Positions 57,361-64,000 of a stretch of DNA of 64,000 nucleotides are shown here, piece by piece (the stretch's first letter is position 1; the number at the start of each line of letters is the position of its first letter). This stretch comes from Microtetraspora sp. NBRC 16547 (GTDB lineage: Bacteria; Actinomycetota; Actinomycetes; Streptosporangiales; Streptosporangiaceae): assembly GCF_030268965.1 (NCBI RefSeq), contig NZ_BSSE01000001.1, positions 383,796-447,795 on the forward strand. The letters run 5' to 3'. The position numbers and the translations under genes were made by a program. The notes under the pieces were generated by a model. That model saw nothing but the letters and a program-made list of their open reading frames with translations, ran no database searches and was not told the DNA's origin.

Positions 57361-60258
57361 ATGCGTGGCCAGGATCCCGTTTCCGATCACGAACACGGCG
57401 CCGACGGCTCGGCGGCACCGGCTGTGCCACCGCCGAGCTTCGGCCACCCCGACGAGACATCGCACGAGATTCCCGGCGAGATGTCGCCGGGCTACGACTG
57501 GTTCGCCCGCCCTCAGTACGAGGCGGGCAAGCCGCTGTCGCCCGGCGAACCACCGAACGCCGCCCCCGCGGCCGCCGGAGCCGCCCTCGCGGAGAGCGCG
57601 GCCCGAGACGACGCGGCCCAGGACGTGCCCGGGAACGGCGACGCCGGGGACAGCACGGCCGAAGGCAGCACGGCCGAAGGCAGCACGGCCGAAGAGCAGC
57701 CCTGGTCCTCTTGGCCGGCAGCGAGCCAGTCCACCAGGGAGTGGCCAGCGGAGCGGGCACCGGCCCCGACCGATCCCCCGCAGTGGGGTCCGCCGCCCGC
57801 TTTCGGCGCGGCCGACGCCACCGCTTCCACCGCTCAACCGGATGACCGCGTGTCCCCGCCCGACGACCGCACCTCCCCTGCCGAGGACCGCCCCTCCCCG
57901 GCGGGCGACCAGGCCTCTGCGCCCCGGGCGCAGGCGGCCCCGCCCGCAGGCTGGACCCGGCCCTCCCCCACACCGCCGGAGGCGCCATCGCCTCAGGAGC
58001 GCGACCGTCCCCGCAAGGCGTTCAGGGAGATCTCCGAGGGCGACCAGTTCGAGACCATCGACTTCCCCGCGATCGACGTCACCAAGCCGTGGGTTCCCCT
58101 CAGTGGCCAGGGGCGTCCCGGCGCGTGGAACGCCGAGACCGCGCAGCCGGGCACCCGCCCGGCGCCCGGCCACGCCGGGGAGAGCGCGTACGGCACGCAG
58201 GGCGACCCGCGACCGGCGGCCGGTGCCGGCGAGCCCTCCGCACCACCCACCACGTCCCATGGCACACCGCCTGCTCCAACTGAGTTCGAGGAGGTCGGCT
58301 CTCCCGGTTGGCCAGAAGAGCCCGGAGAGTCCGACGCGCCCGAGCAGGCCCCGGCCATGGCGACCTGGTCGGCCGCGGCGCTACGGGACGCCCAGTCCGG
58401 TGGCGCCCCCGCGGCGCCCGAGGCCAACCCCGCGGCGCCCCTACACGCGGAGCCCTCAGGGCCTCTACACGTGGAGTCCGAGGCCGACCCCGCGGCTGGG
58501 CCTGGCACAGCACCCGCCTCAAACCAGGAACCGTCTGCTTCCGCGGTCCCCGTTCCATCCTCGGAAGGGACTCCGGAGTCGGCCCCCGAACCCACTCCGG
58601 AGTCGGCCACAGAGTCAGCCACGGAGCCGGTTACCGAGTCGGCCCCCGAGACAGCCGCGGAGGCGAATGCCCCTGGGCACCCGCGGCCCACGGCGGACGA
58701 TCAGCCGACCGCGCGGGAGGAGGCCGACTCCTCTCCGGAGCAAGATTCGCCGGTGGCCCATGAACAGGGGCCGACCGCCCCGCTCAAGCCGCCCGCGGCC
58801 CAGGAGACCCCCGTCCGTCCCAGGATCCCGGCGGAGCCCGGCGACGTCCCCGTGTGGCCGCCCAGGCTTCCCGGCGAGACTGCTCCAGCGCCTGACGCGC
58901 CCCTGCGCGACACCAGGACGGCCTGGCCCCCGACCGAGTCCTCCGCTCCGGGCACCCCCGCCGCCGCGCAGGACGCCACCGCACGCGAGGACACCACCGG
59001 ACGCGAAGACACCACCGGGCACGCGGACACCACTGGGCACGCGGACACCGCCGTGCGCGGCGAAGACGCGGAGGGCTCCGCCGACACGCCGTCCGCTGAT
59101 CCCCGCGGGACGGGCTCCCGGCCCGCTTCCGAGGGGGACGCCGACGCCTCCGGGCCGCCGAACCACGCACCGGCGGCCTCGGGCGGCCTTCCTTTCACGG
59201 GACGGCCTCCGGTCGCTCCTGGTGAGGGGACGGTGACCCAACCCCTGCCCAGCGCCCCCGATCGGGCACCCGGCACTCCGGCTCGCCAGGGCCGTGACGA
59301 CGGGACGGCCGAGCCGCACCAGCCGACCGGCTTCCCGGGCGGAGCGGCGGGGCAGGAGCACGTTCCGGTCCGTGCGGGCACCGCGTCTGCGCAGGTCGCC
59401 TCCGCGCAGGTCACCTCCGCGCACGGCCCCGTACTGCTCGCGCCAGAACAAATCCAGCCGCCCGGCGGCCTCCCGGTCCCGCTCGCTCCCCCGGCGGCAC
59501 CGCCGGCGAAGCGGGCCTCGGGCATGGGCAAGAGGGTCCTGCTCGGCGCCGGGACCGGTGTCGTGGTGGTGGCCATCGGCGCCGCCGCCTACCTGGCGTA
59601 CACCGAGCAACCAGAGAACTCCGCGCTCACTGGCGGATCATCGGCGACCAGCGCCGCCCCCGCGGCAACCACGCCCGCGGCGCAGCCCAGCACGAGCGCC
59701 AGCGCGAGCACCGGCACGAACGCGAACGCGGCTCCTCTCGACGCTGAGGAGACAGACCCGCGGAAGCTCACCCTGACCGAGACGTTCCCGGACACCCGGA
59801 TCACCCTCGCCGGGAAGAGCTTCAAGCGGGTCAAGGTCCACGTCACCGACAGCTGCGAGCAGGCGGCGGCGGGCGCCTTCGCCGACGCGCTCAAGCAGCA
59901 GGAGTGTCGCCGGGTCCTCAGGGCCACCTACGTGGACGCGAAGCAACGCTACGCCGTGACCACCGGCATCGCGGTGCTGCCCACCAAGGACGCGGCCCTC
60001 GCGGTCGACAAGACCAAGAACCTCAGCGGCAACCTCTGGTTCCGCGGGCTCAACGGCGACGTGGGTAGCGGAGCCGAACGGGTCGCGATCTCCGGCGGTT
60101 ACGCCGCGGGCATGGTTTGGGGCCGCTACATCGTGTTCAGCTACGCGACCTACGCCGACGGCCACACGCCGAGCGCGAAGGAGCAGGATCTCGGCCCCGT
60201 CAGTGGCGCCTTCCGCGACCACACCGCCGAAGTGATCGGGAAGCGCGTCACGAACTGA
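57361..60258 (+). CDS. Single-pass membrane protein with very long disordered region (pair member 2)
   Basis: 965 aa. About 715 residues of Pro/Ala/Glu/Ser/Thr-rich disorder come first, with short repeats ([44 protein letters not shown]) and a possibly ordered patch [26 protein letters not shown] near residue 220. A membrane helix ([22 protein letters not shown]) at about 722-743 leads to an outer domain of ~165 residues that aligns with that of the preceding protein: [31 protein letters not shown], then [20 protein letters not shown] ends 7 bases before the ATG. Function unknown. Confidence 0.85.
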   Translation: MRGQDPVSDHEHGADGSAAPAVPPPSFGHPDETSHEIPGEMSPGYDWFARPQYEAGKPLSPGEPPNAAPAAAGAALAESAARDDAAQDVPGNGDAGDSTAEGSTAEGSTAEEQPWSSWPAASQSTREWPAERAPAPTDPPQWGPPPAFGAADATASTAQPDDRVSPPDDRTSPAEDRPSPAGDQASAPRAQAAPPAGWTRPSPTPPEAPSPQERDRPRKAFREISEGDQFETIDFPAIDVTKPWVPLSGQGRPGAWNAETAQPGTRPAPGHAGESAYGTQGDPRPAAGAGEPSAPPTTSHGTPPAPTEFEEVGSPGWPEEPGESDAPEQAPAMATWSAAALRDAQSGGAPAAPEANPAAPLHAEPSGPLHVESEADPAAGPGTAPASNQEPSASAVPVPSSEGTPESAPEPTPESATESATEPVTESAPETAAEANAPGHPRPTADDQPTAREEADSSPEQDSPVAHEQGPTAPLKPPAAQETPVRPRIPAEPGDVPVWPPRLPGETAPAPDAPLRDTRTAWPPTESSAPGTPAAAQDATAREDTTGREDTTGHADTTGHADTAVRGEDAEGSADTPSADPRGTGSRPASEGDADASGPPNHAPAASGGLPFTGRPPVAPGEGTVTQPLPSAPDRAPGTPARQGRDDGTAEPHQPTGFPGGAAGQEHVPVRAGTASAQVASAQVTSAHGPVLLAPEQIQPPGGLPVPLAPPAAPPAKRASGMGKRVLLGAGTGVVVVAIGAAAYLAYTEQPENSALTGGSSATSAAPAATTPAAQPSTSASASTGTNANAAPLDAEETDPRKLTLTETFPDTRITLAGKSFKRVKVHVTDSCEQAAAGAFADALKQQECRRVLRATYVDAKQRYAVTTGIAVLPTKDAALAVDKTKNLSGNLWFRGLNGDVGSGAERVAISGGYAAGMVWGRYIVFSYATYADGHTPSAKEQDLGPVSGAFRDHTAEVIGKRVTN

Positions 60259-61147
60259 GCGTGCGCACCCGGCGCGTCACCACGGCGCGCCGGGCCAGCT
60301 CATCGCCCACGGGGTAGCGGACCTCCTCCAAGGTCAGCCCGTGCGCCGGGGCCACATGCACCCCGGGCGCGCGTACGGCTCTCGACAGCACCTGCCCCGG
60401 CCACTCGACGGCCTGCCTGCCCTCGCCCACCGCGAGCAGGGACCCCACCAGGGCGCGGACCATGGAATGGCAGAACGCGTCCGCGACGACGGTCACCTGG
60501 ATGATCCCGTCCTCGCCGCGCGTCCAGTCGAGCCGCTGAAGCTCGCGTATCGTCGTGGCGCCCTCGCGCTTCTTGCAGAACGCCGCGAAGTCGTGCTCAC
60601 CGATCAGTCGCGCGGCGGCCGCGTTGAGCAGATCGACGTCGAGCGGCCGGTTGTGCCACAGCACCTCGCGCCGCCGCAGCGGGTCGGTCCCGCCAGGGGC
60701 GTCGCACACGCGGTAGACGTATCGCCGGAAGAGGGCCGAAAAACGCGCGTCAAACCCCTCAGGAGCCACTGAGACGGTATAAACGCGTACATCCTGCGCC
60801 AGTACACCCGCCAGCCGTCTGGTGAGCGCAGCGAGCCAATGAGCGCCTTCAGCGCGCCAGGCGTCCTCGGGGTCGGTCTCCGGGTCCCGCTGCCGGGCGC
60901 GGACGGTGTCGGCGACCGCGAGCCGCGAAAGCGCGAGATCCACGTGCGCCACCTGCCCCCGGGCATGCACCCCCGCGTCCGTACGGCCGGCCACAGTCAG
61001 TTGAGGGGCGGGGTCGAGCCGGAGGATGCGGCTCAGCGCGCCTTCCAGCTCTCCCTGGACGGTTCGCCGCCCCGGCTGTCGCGCCCAGCCGGAGAAGTCG
61101 GTGCCGTCATAGCCCAGGTCGAGCCTCAGCCGAACTTCTCGGTCCAC
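60248..61147 (-). CDS. truA: tRNA pseudouridine synthase A
   Basis: 299 aa enzyme making pseudouridine at positions 38-40 of t[33 protein letters not shown] starts the fold; the catalytic Asp is in [25 protein letters not shown] and [19 protein letters not shown] complete it. An insertion after [12 protein letters not shown] makes it slightly longer than E. coli TruA. Start: GGAGG lies 6 bases before the GTG at 61147 but touches the ATG at 61153, so GTG is preferred. The end overlaps the convergent membrane protein gene by 11 bp. Confidence 0.95.
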   Translation of the reverse strand: MDREVRLRLDLGYDGTDFSGWARQPGRRTVQGELEGALSRILRLDPAPQLTVAGRTDAGVHARGQVAHVDLALSRLAVADTVRARQRDPETDPEDAWRAEGAHWLAALTRRLAGVLAQDVRVYTVSVAPEGFDARFSALFRRYVYRVCDAPGGTDPLRRREVLWHNRPLDVDLLNAAAARLIGEHDFAAFCKKREGATTIRELQRLDWTRGEDGIIQVTVVADAFCHSMVRALVGSLLAVGEGRQAVEWPGQVLSRAVRAPGVHVAPAHGLTLEEVRYPVGDELARRAVVTRRVRTLSS

Positions 61148-61190
61148 GTCCATCCTCCCGTGCGGCAGGCGACAGCCCTGCCCAAACGAA

Positions 61191-61232
61191 GAGCGGGCCC
61201 AGCGATCCCGGAAGGGGACACTGGACCCGCTC
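61191..61232 (-). terminator. Terminator after rplQ
   Basis: GAGCGGG-C-CCAG (61191-61202) pairs with CTGG-A-CCCGCTC (61221-61232), one mismatch, loop of 18. On the minus strand it is followed by TTCGTTTGGG. It separates the ribosomal operon from truA, which then depends on read-through or its own promoter. Confidence 0.7.
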
Positions 61233-61278
61233 AAAGGCCTTAAGTCAGCACAGGCCTTTAATCAGCACAGGCCCTTGA

Positions 61279-61791
61279 TCAGGCCTCGTCCTTCTTGGCC
61301 TCGGCCTCCGCCTCGGCGGCGGGGGCCTCAGCAGCCGGAGCCTCGGCGGCCGGGGTCTCGGTGACCTCCTCGGCCGGAGCGGCCGGAGCGGCCGGGGCCT
61401 CGGCGGCCGGACGCGAGACGGTGACCGGGCTCAGCTGCTCGGTGACCAGCTCGATGACCGCCATGGGAGCGGCGTCGCCCTTACGCGGACCGAGCTTGGT
61501 GATACGGGTGTAGCCACCGGGACGCTCGGCGAAAGTCGGCGCGATCTCGGTGAAGAGGTGGTGGACGACGCCCTTGTCGCGGACGACGGTCAGCACCTGG
61601 CGACGGTTGTGCATGTCGCCCTTCTTCGCCTTGGTGATCAGCTTCTCCGCGAGCGGGCGAAGACGCTTGGCCTTGGCCTCGGTGGTGCGGATCCGGCCGT
61701 GCTGGAACAGCTGGGTGGCGAGGTTCGCCAGGATCAGCCGCTCGTGCGCCGGGCCGCCGCCGAGACGGGCGCCCTTGGTGGGCTTGGGCAT
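61279..61791 (-). CDS. rplQ: 50S ribosomal protein bL17
   Basis: 170 aa. The L17 body runs [49 protein letters not shown] to [15 protein letters not shown]; the last 50 residues are an Ala/Glu/Pro-rich tail with repeated EAPAA units, as in many actinobacteria. The ATG follows AAGGAG. Last gene of the rpsK-rpsD-rpoA-rplQ set. Confidence 0.98.
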   Translation of the reverse strand: MPKPTKGARLGGGPAHERLILANLATQLFQHGRIRTTEAKAKRLRPLAEKLITKAKKGDMHNRRQVLTVVRDKGVVHHLFTEIAPTFAERPGGYTRITKLGPRKGDAAPMAVIELVTEQLSPVTVSRPAAEAPAAPAAPAEEVTETPAAEAPAAEAPAAEAEAEAKKDEA

Positions 61792-61926
61792 TTCGTTTCT
61801 CCTTGAGAGACAACCCGCTCCGGCCGTATCAGGTACCGGAGTCGGGGCGGCGGGCCCGTGGAGCCCGCCTTCGGCAAATCAGTGGTTCCGCCGCTTCACC
61901 CGGTCGCCCGGGGTGCCTCCCGGCCG

Positions 61927-61955
61927 CTGAGACAGCGGTGCGCCCGCTGTCTCAG
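61927..61955 (-). terminator. Hairpin between rpoA and rplQ
   Basis: Perfect 12-bp stem CTGAGACAGCGG / CCGCTGTCTCAG with loop TGCGC, just after the rpoA stop. There is no T-run, so it is more likely a partial terminator or an RNA processing/stability element that sets the relative level of rplQ. Confidence 0.55.
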
Positions 61956-61978
61956 TGCCGGAACGGCCGAGACACGAT

Positions 61979-62995
61979 CTAGTACTGCTCGGTCTCGATG
62001 AAGCCGCCGTCCTCGTCGTCGTACCCGCCGCCGGCGACCGCGCTGGGGTCGAATCCGGGCGGGGAGTCCTTGAGGGCGAGGCCCATCTCGTGCAGCTTCT
62101 GCTTGACCTCTTCGATCGACTTCGCGCCGAAGTTCCGGATGTCGAGCAGGTCCTGCTCGCTGCGGGCGACGAGCTCACCCACGGTGTGGATGCCCTCGCG
62201 CTTGAGGCAGTTGTAGGAGCGGACGGTGAGGTTCAGCTCCTCGATCGGCAGCGCCAGGTCCGCGGCCAGAGCGGCGTCGGTCGGCGACGGGCCGATGTCG
62301 ATGCCCTCGGCCTCGACGTTCAGCTCGCGAGCCAGGCCGAACAGCTCGACCAGGGTCTTGCCCGCCGAGGCGACCGCGTCGCGCGGCTTCATCGACGGCT
62401 TGGTCTCGACGTCCAGGATCAGCCGGTCGAAGTCCGTGCGCTGCTCGACACGGGTCGCCTCGACCTTGTAGGTGACCTTGAGGACCGGGGAGTAGATGGA
62501 GTCGATCGGAATCCGGCCGATCTCCTGGCCCGGCTGCTTGTTCTGGGCTGCGGAGACGTAGCCGCGACCGCGCTCGACGGTCAGCTCCATCTCCAGCTTC
62601 GCCTTGCCGTTCAGCGTGGCGATATGCAGGTCGGGGTTGTGCACCTCGACACCGGCCGGAGGCGCGATGTCGGCGGCGGTGACCTCACCCGGACCCTGCT
62701 TGCGCAGGTACATCACAACCGGCTCGTCGTGCTCGGACGAGACGACCAGCGACTTGAGGTTCAGGATGATGTCGGTGACGTCTTCCTTGACCCCCGGCAC
62801 GGTCGAGAACTCGTGCAGCACGCCCTCGATGCGGATGCTGGTGACCGCCGCCCCCGGGATCGAGGACAGCAGCGTGCGCCGCAGCGAGTTGCCGATGGTG
62901 TAACCGAAGCCCGGCTCCAGCGGCTCGATGACGAACTTGGACCGGTGCTCCTCGAGCGACTCCTCCAGGAGGCTCGGGCGCTGTGCGATGAGCAT
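61979..62995 (-). CDS. rpoA: RNA polymerase alpha subunit
   Basis: 338 aa. The N-terminal assembly domain shows [36 protein letters not shown]; the C-terminal domain that binds promoter DNA and activators has [48 protein letters not shown]. The ATG at 62995 follows GGGGAGA. An acidic tail [13 protein letters not shown] ends it. Confidence 0.99.
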   Translation of the reverse strand: MLIAQRPSLLEESLEEHRSKFVIEPLEPGFGYTIGNSLRRTLLSSIPGAAVTSIRIEGVLHEFSTVPGVKEDVTDIILNLKSLVVSSEHDEPVVMYLRKQGPGEVTAADIAPPAGVEVHNPDLHIATLNGKAKLEMELTVERGRGYVSAAQNKQPGQEIGRIPIDSIYSPVLKVTYKVEATRVEQRTDFDRLILDVETKPSMKPRDAVASAGKTLVELFGLARELNVEAEGIDIGPSPTDAALAADLALPIEELNLTVRSYNCLKREGIHTVGELVARSEQDLLDIRNFGAKSIEEVKQKLHEMGLALKDSPPGFDPSAVAGGGYDDEDGGFIETEQY

Positions 62996-63140
62996 GTGGG
63001 ATCTCCCCTGTTTCCGGGACGATTCCACCGCGCCCCGCACCACCGTCGGCCGCTGCTCGCGACCCGGTCGTGCCGGGACCGGCTTCCTCTCCCTGTACGG
63101 CGGCGCCCGCTATTTGACGCCACTCGCTTACAACCATGAT

Positions 63141-63173
63141 GCCGTACGGCTCGCGCCTGGCGAGCCGTACGGC
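63141..63173 (-). terminator. Hairpin between rpsD and rpoA
   Basis: Perfect 14-bp stem GCCGTACGGCTCGC / GCGAGCCGTACGGC with loop GCCTG in the ~200-bp space after rpsD. No T-run follows, so it may be an attenuator or processing site; the long spacing leaves room for an rpoA promoter. Its stem repeats the GTACGGCT/AGCCGTAC motif seen after guaB and groEL. Confidence 0.6.
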
Positions 63174-63193
63174 CATCGTTTGGTCGAGAACTC

Positions 63194-63820
63194 TTACTTG
63201 GAGTAGAGCTCGACGATGAGCTGCTCCTGGACCAGCGTGTCGATCTGCTGGCGGACCGGGAGCTGGTGCACGAGGATGCGCATGCTGTCCGGGGCGACAC
63301 CCAGCCACGCCGGGACGGTCTTGTCGCCGGCGGTGGCGCGGGCCACCTCGTACGGAAGCAGGTTCCGCGACTTCTCGCGAACCTCGATGATGTCGTGCTC
63401 GCGGACGCGGTACGACGGAATGTCGACCTTCTTGCCGTTCACCAGGATGTGCCCGTGGCGCACCTGCTGGCGGGCGGCGTCGCGCGACTCGGCGAACCCG
63501 GCGCGGTAGACCACGTTGTCGAGACGGCTCTCCAGAATCTGGAGGAGGTTCTCACCAGTCTTGCCGGCCTTGCGGTTGGCTTCCTCGTAGTAGTTCCGGA
63601 ACTGCTTCTCGAGGACGCCGTAGATGCGGCGGGTCTTCTGCTTCTCACGAAGCTGGAGCTGGTACTCAGACTCCTTCGGACGGCCGCGACCGTGCTCACC
63701 CGGCGGGTAAGGACGGATCTCGATGGGGCACTTCGCGGACTCGCACTTCTTGCCCTTGAGGAAGAGCTTGGTCTTCTCGCGGCGGCAGAGCTTGCAGTCC
63801 GCACCCGTGTAACGAGCCAT
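63194..63820 (-). CDS. rpsD: 30S ribosomal protein uS4, zinc-binding form
   Basis: 208 aa. Cys9, Cys12, Cys26 and Cys31 ([15 protein letters not shown]) form the zinc site of C+ type S4. The RNA-binding S4 domain is [43 protein letters not shown]. The ATG at 63820 follows GGAGATAGAG. S4 nucleates 30S assembly and in many bacteria regulates its operon. Confidence 0.99.
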   Translation of the reverse strand: MARYTGADCKLCRREKTKLFLKGKKCESAKCPIEIRPYPPGEHGRGRPKESEYQLQLREKQKTRRIYGVLEKQFRNYYEEANRKAGKTGENLLQILESRLDNVVYRAGFAESRDAARQQVRHGHILVNGKKVDIPSYRVREHDIIEVREKSRNLLPYEVARATAGDKTVPAWLGVAPDSMRILVHQLPVRQQIDTLVQEQLIVELYSK

Positions 63821-63840
63821 TTCTCTCTATCTCCTGGAGC

Positions 63841-64000
63841 TCAGACGCGGCGGCGCTTCGGCGGGCGGCAACCGTTGTGCGGGACCGGAGTCACGTCCTG
63901 GATGGACCCGACCTCGAGCCCGGTCGCCTGCAGCGAGCGGATCGCGGTCTCACGGCCGGAGCCGGGGCCCTTGACGAAGACGTCGACCTTGCGCATGCCG
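63841..64000 (-). CDS. rpsK: 30S ribosomal protein uS11 (5' part beyond window)
   Basis: The last 52 codons are present: [23 protein letters not shown] and then the C-terminus [20 protein letters not shown], the conserved S11 end. The start lies beyond the right edge. It is 20 bp upstream of rpsD in the same operon. Confidence 0.97.
   Translation of the reverse strand, partial: GMRKVDVFVKGPGSGRETAIRSLQATGLEVGSIQDVTPVPHNGCRPPKRRRV

Noticed and set aside
57116-59236. 706-codon Arg/Pro-rich frame overlapping the disordered membrane protein
   Set aside because: Out-of-frame shadow; the 57361-60258 frame has a coherent membrane helix and a domain shared with its neighbour.

Overview
The window is very GC-rich, gene-dense DNA with GTG/TTG starts and many apparently leaderless genes. 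It carries a typical high-GC actinobacterial chromosomal core. Gene order (rpsK-rpsD-rpoA-rplQ-truA, rplM-rpsI-glmM, acpS-nnr-alr-tsaE-tsaB-rimI-tsaD, groES-groEL, sigD-rsdA/DUF5319, guaB-guaB3, a choD-like gene, guaA) matches what I know of mycobacteria and streptomycetes. The accessory content suggests a sporulating Streptosporangiales-type actinomycete; that placement is inference.

Layout. 1-4348: an overlapping minus-strand operon of three family-2 glycosyltransferases (the last cut by the window edge). 5165-7106: a secreted polysaccharide deacetylase and a convergent membrane acyltransferase. 7262-14687: guaA, an Old Yellow Enzyme with a divergent MarR regulator and clear operator-like repeats, a small membrane protein, a choD-like GMC oxidoreductase and a GabD-like aldehyde dehydrogenase. 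14973-21660: two tandem receptor Ser/Thr kinases with propeller-like, Cys-containing outer domains, then a propeller lipoprotein; an identical 31-bp element precedes each kinase. 21747-25887: glpD, an SIS-domain sugar-phosphate protein and nagA. 25973-31507: guaB3, guaB, a LuxR-type regulator, DUF5319, a truncated anti-sigma-D factor and SigD. 31873-33880: groEL and groES under a CIRCE operator. 34187-37925: a methyltransferase, an IS200/IS605 element with dead tnpA but intact tnpB, and a coiled-coil protein. 37869-46445: the t6A/alanine racemase/Nnr/AcpS cluster, interrupted by a class F sortase and a possible substrate. 46600-52167: coaA, a DUF389 protein and two ABC ATPase/permease pairs. 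52272-54630: glmM, rpsI, rplM. 54903-60258: a CAP-domain protein and two large disordered single-pass membrane proteins sharing an unrecognised outer domain. 60248-64000: truA, rplQ, rpoA, rpsD and the end of rpsK.

Themes. Much of the window serves the cell envelope (glycosyltransferases, deacetylase, acyltransferase, GlmM, Alr, NagA, sortase, surface proteins), purine nucleotides (GuaA, GuaB, GuaB3) and core gene expression. The items I would look at first are the stub anti-sigma-D factor, the paired disordered membrane proteins, the kinase/propeller trio with its duplicated upstream element, the sortase/LPVGA pair, and the over-represented CCGTACGG palindrome, which also forms the stems of three intergenic hairpins. 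No tRNA, rRNA or CRISPR array was recognised.
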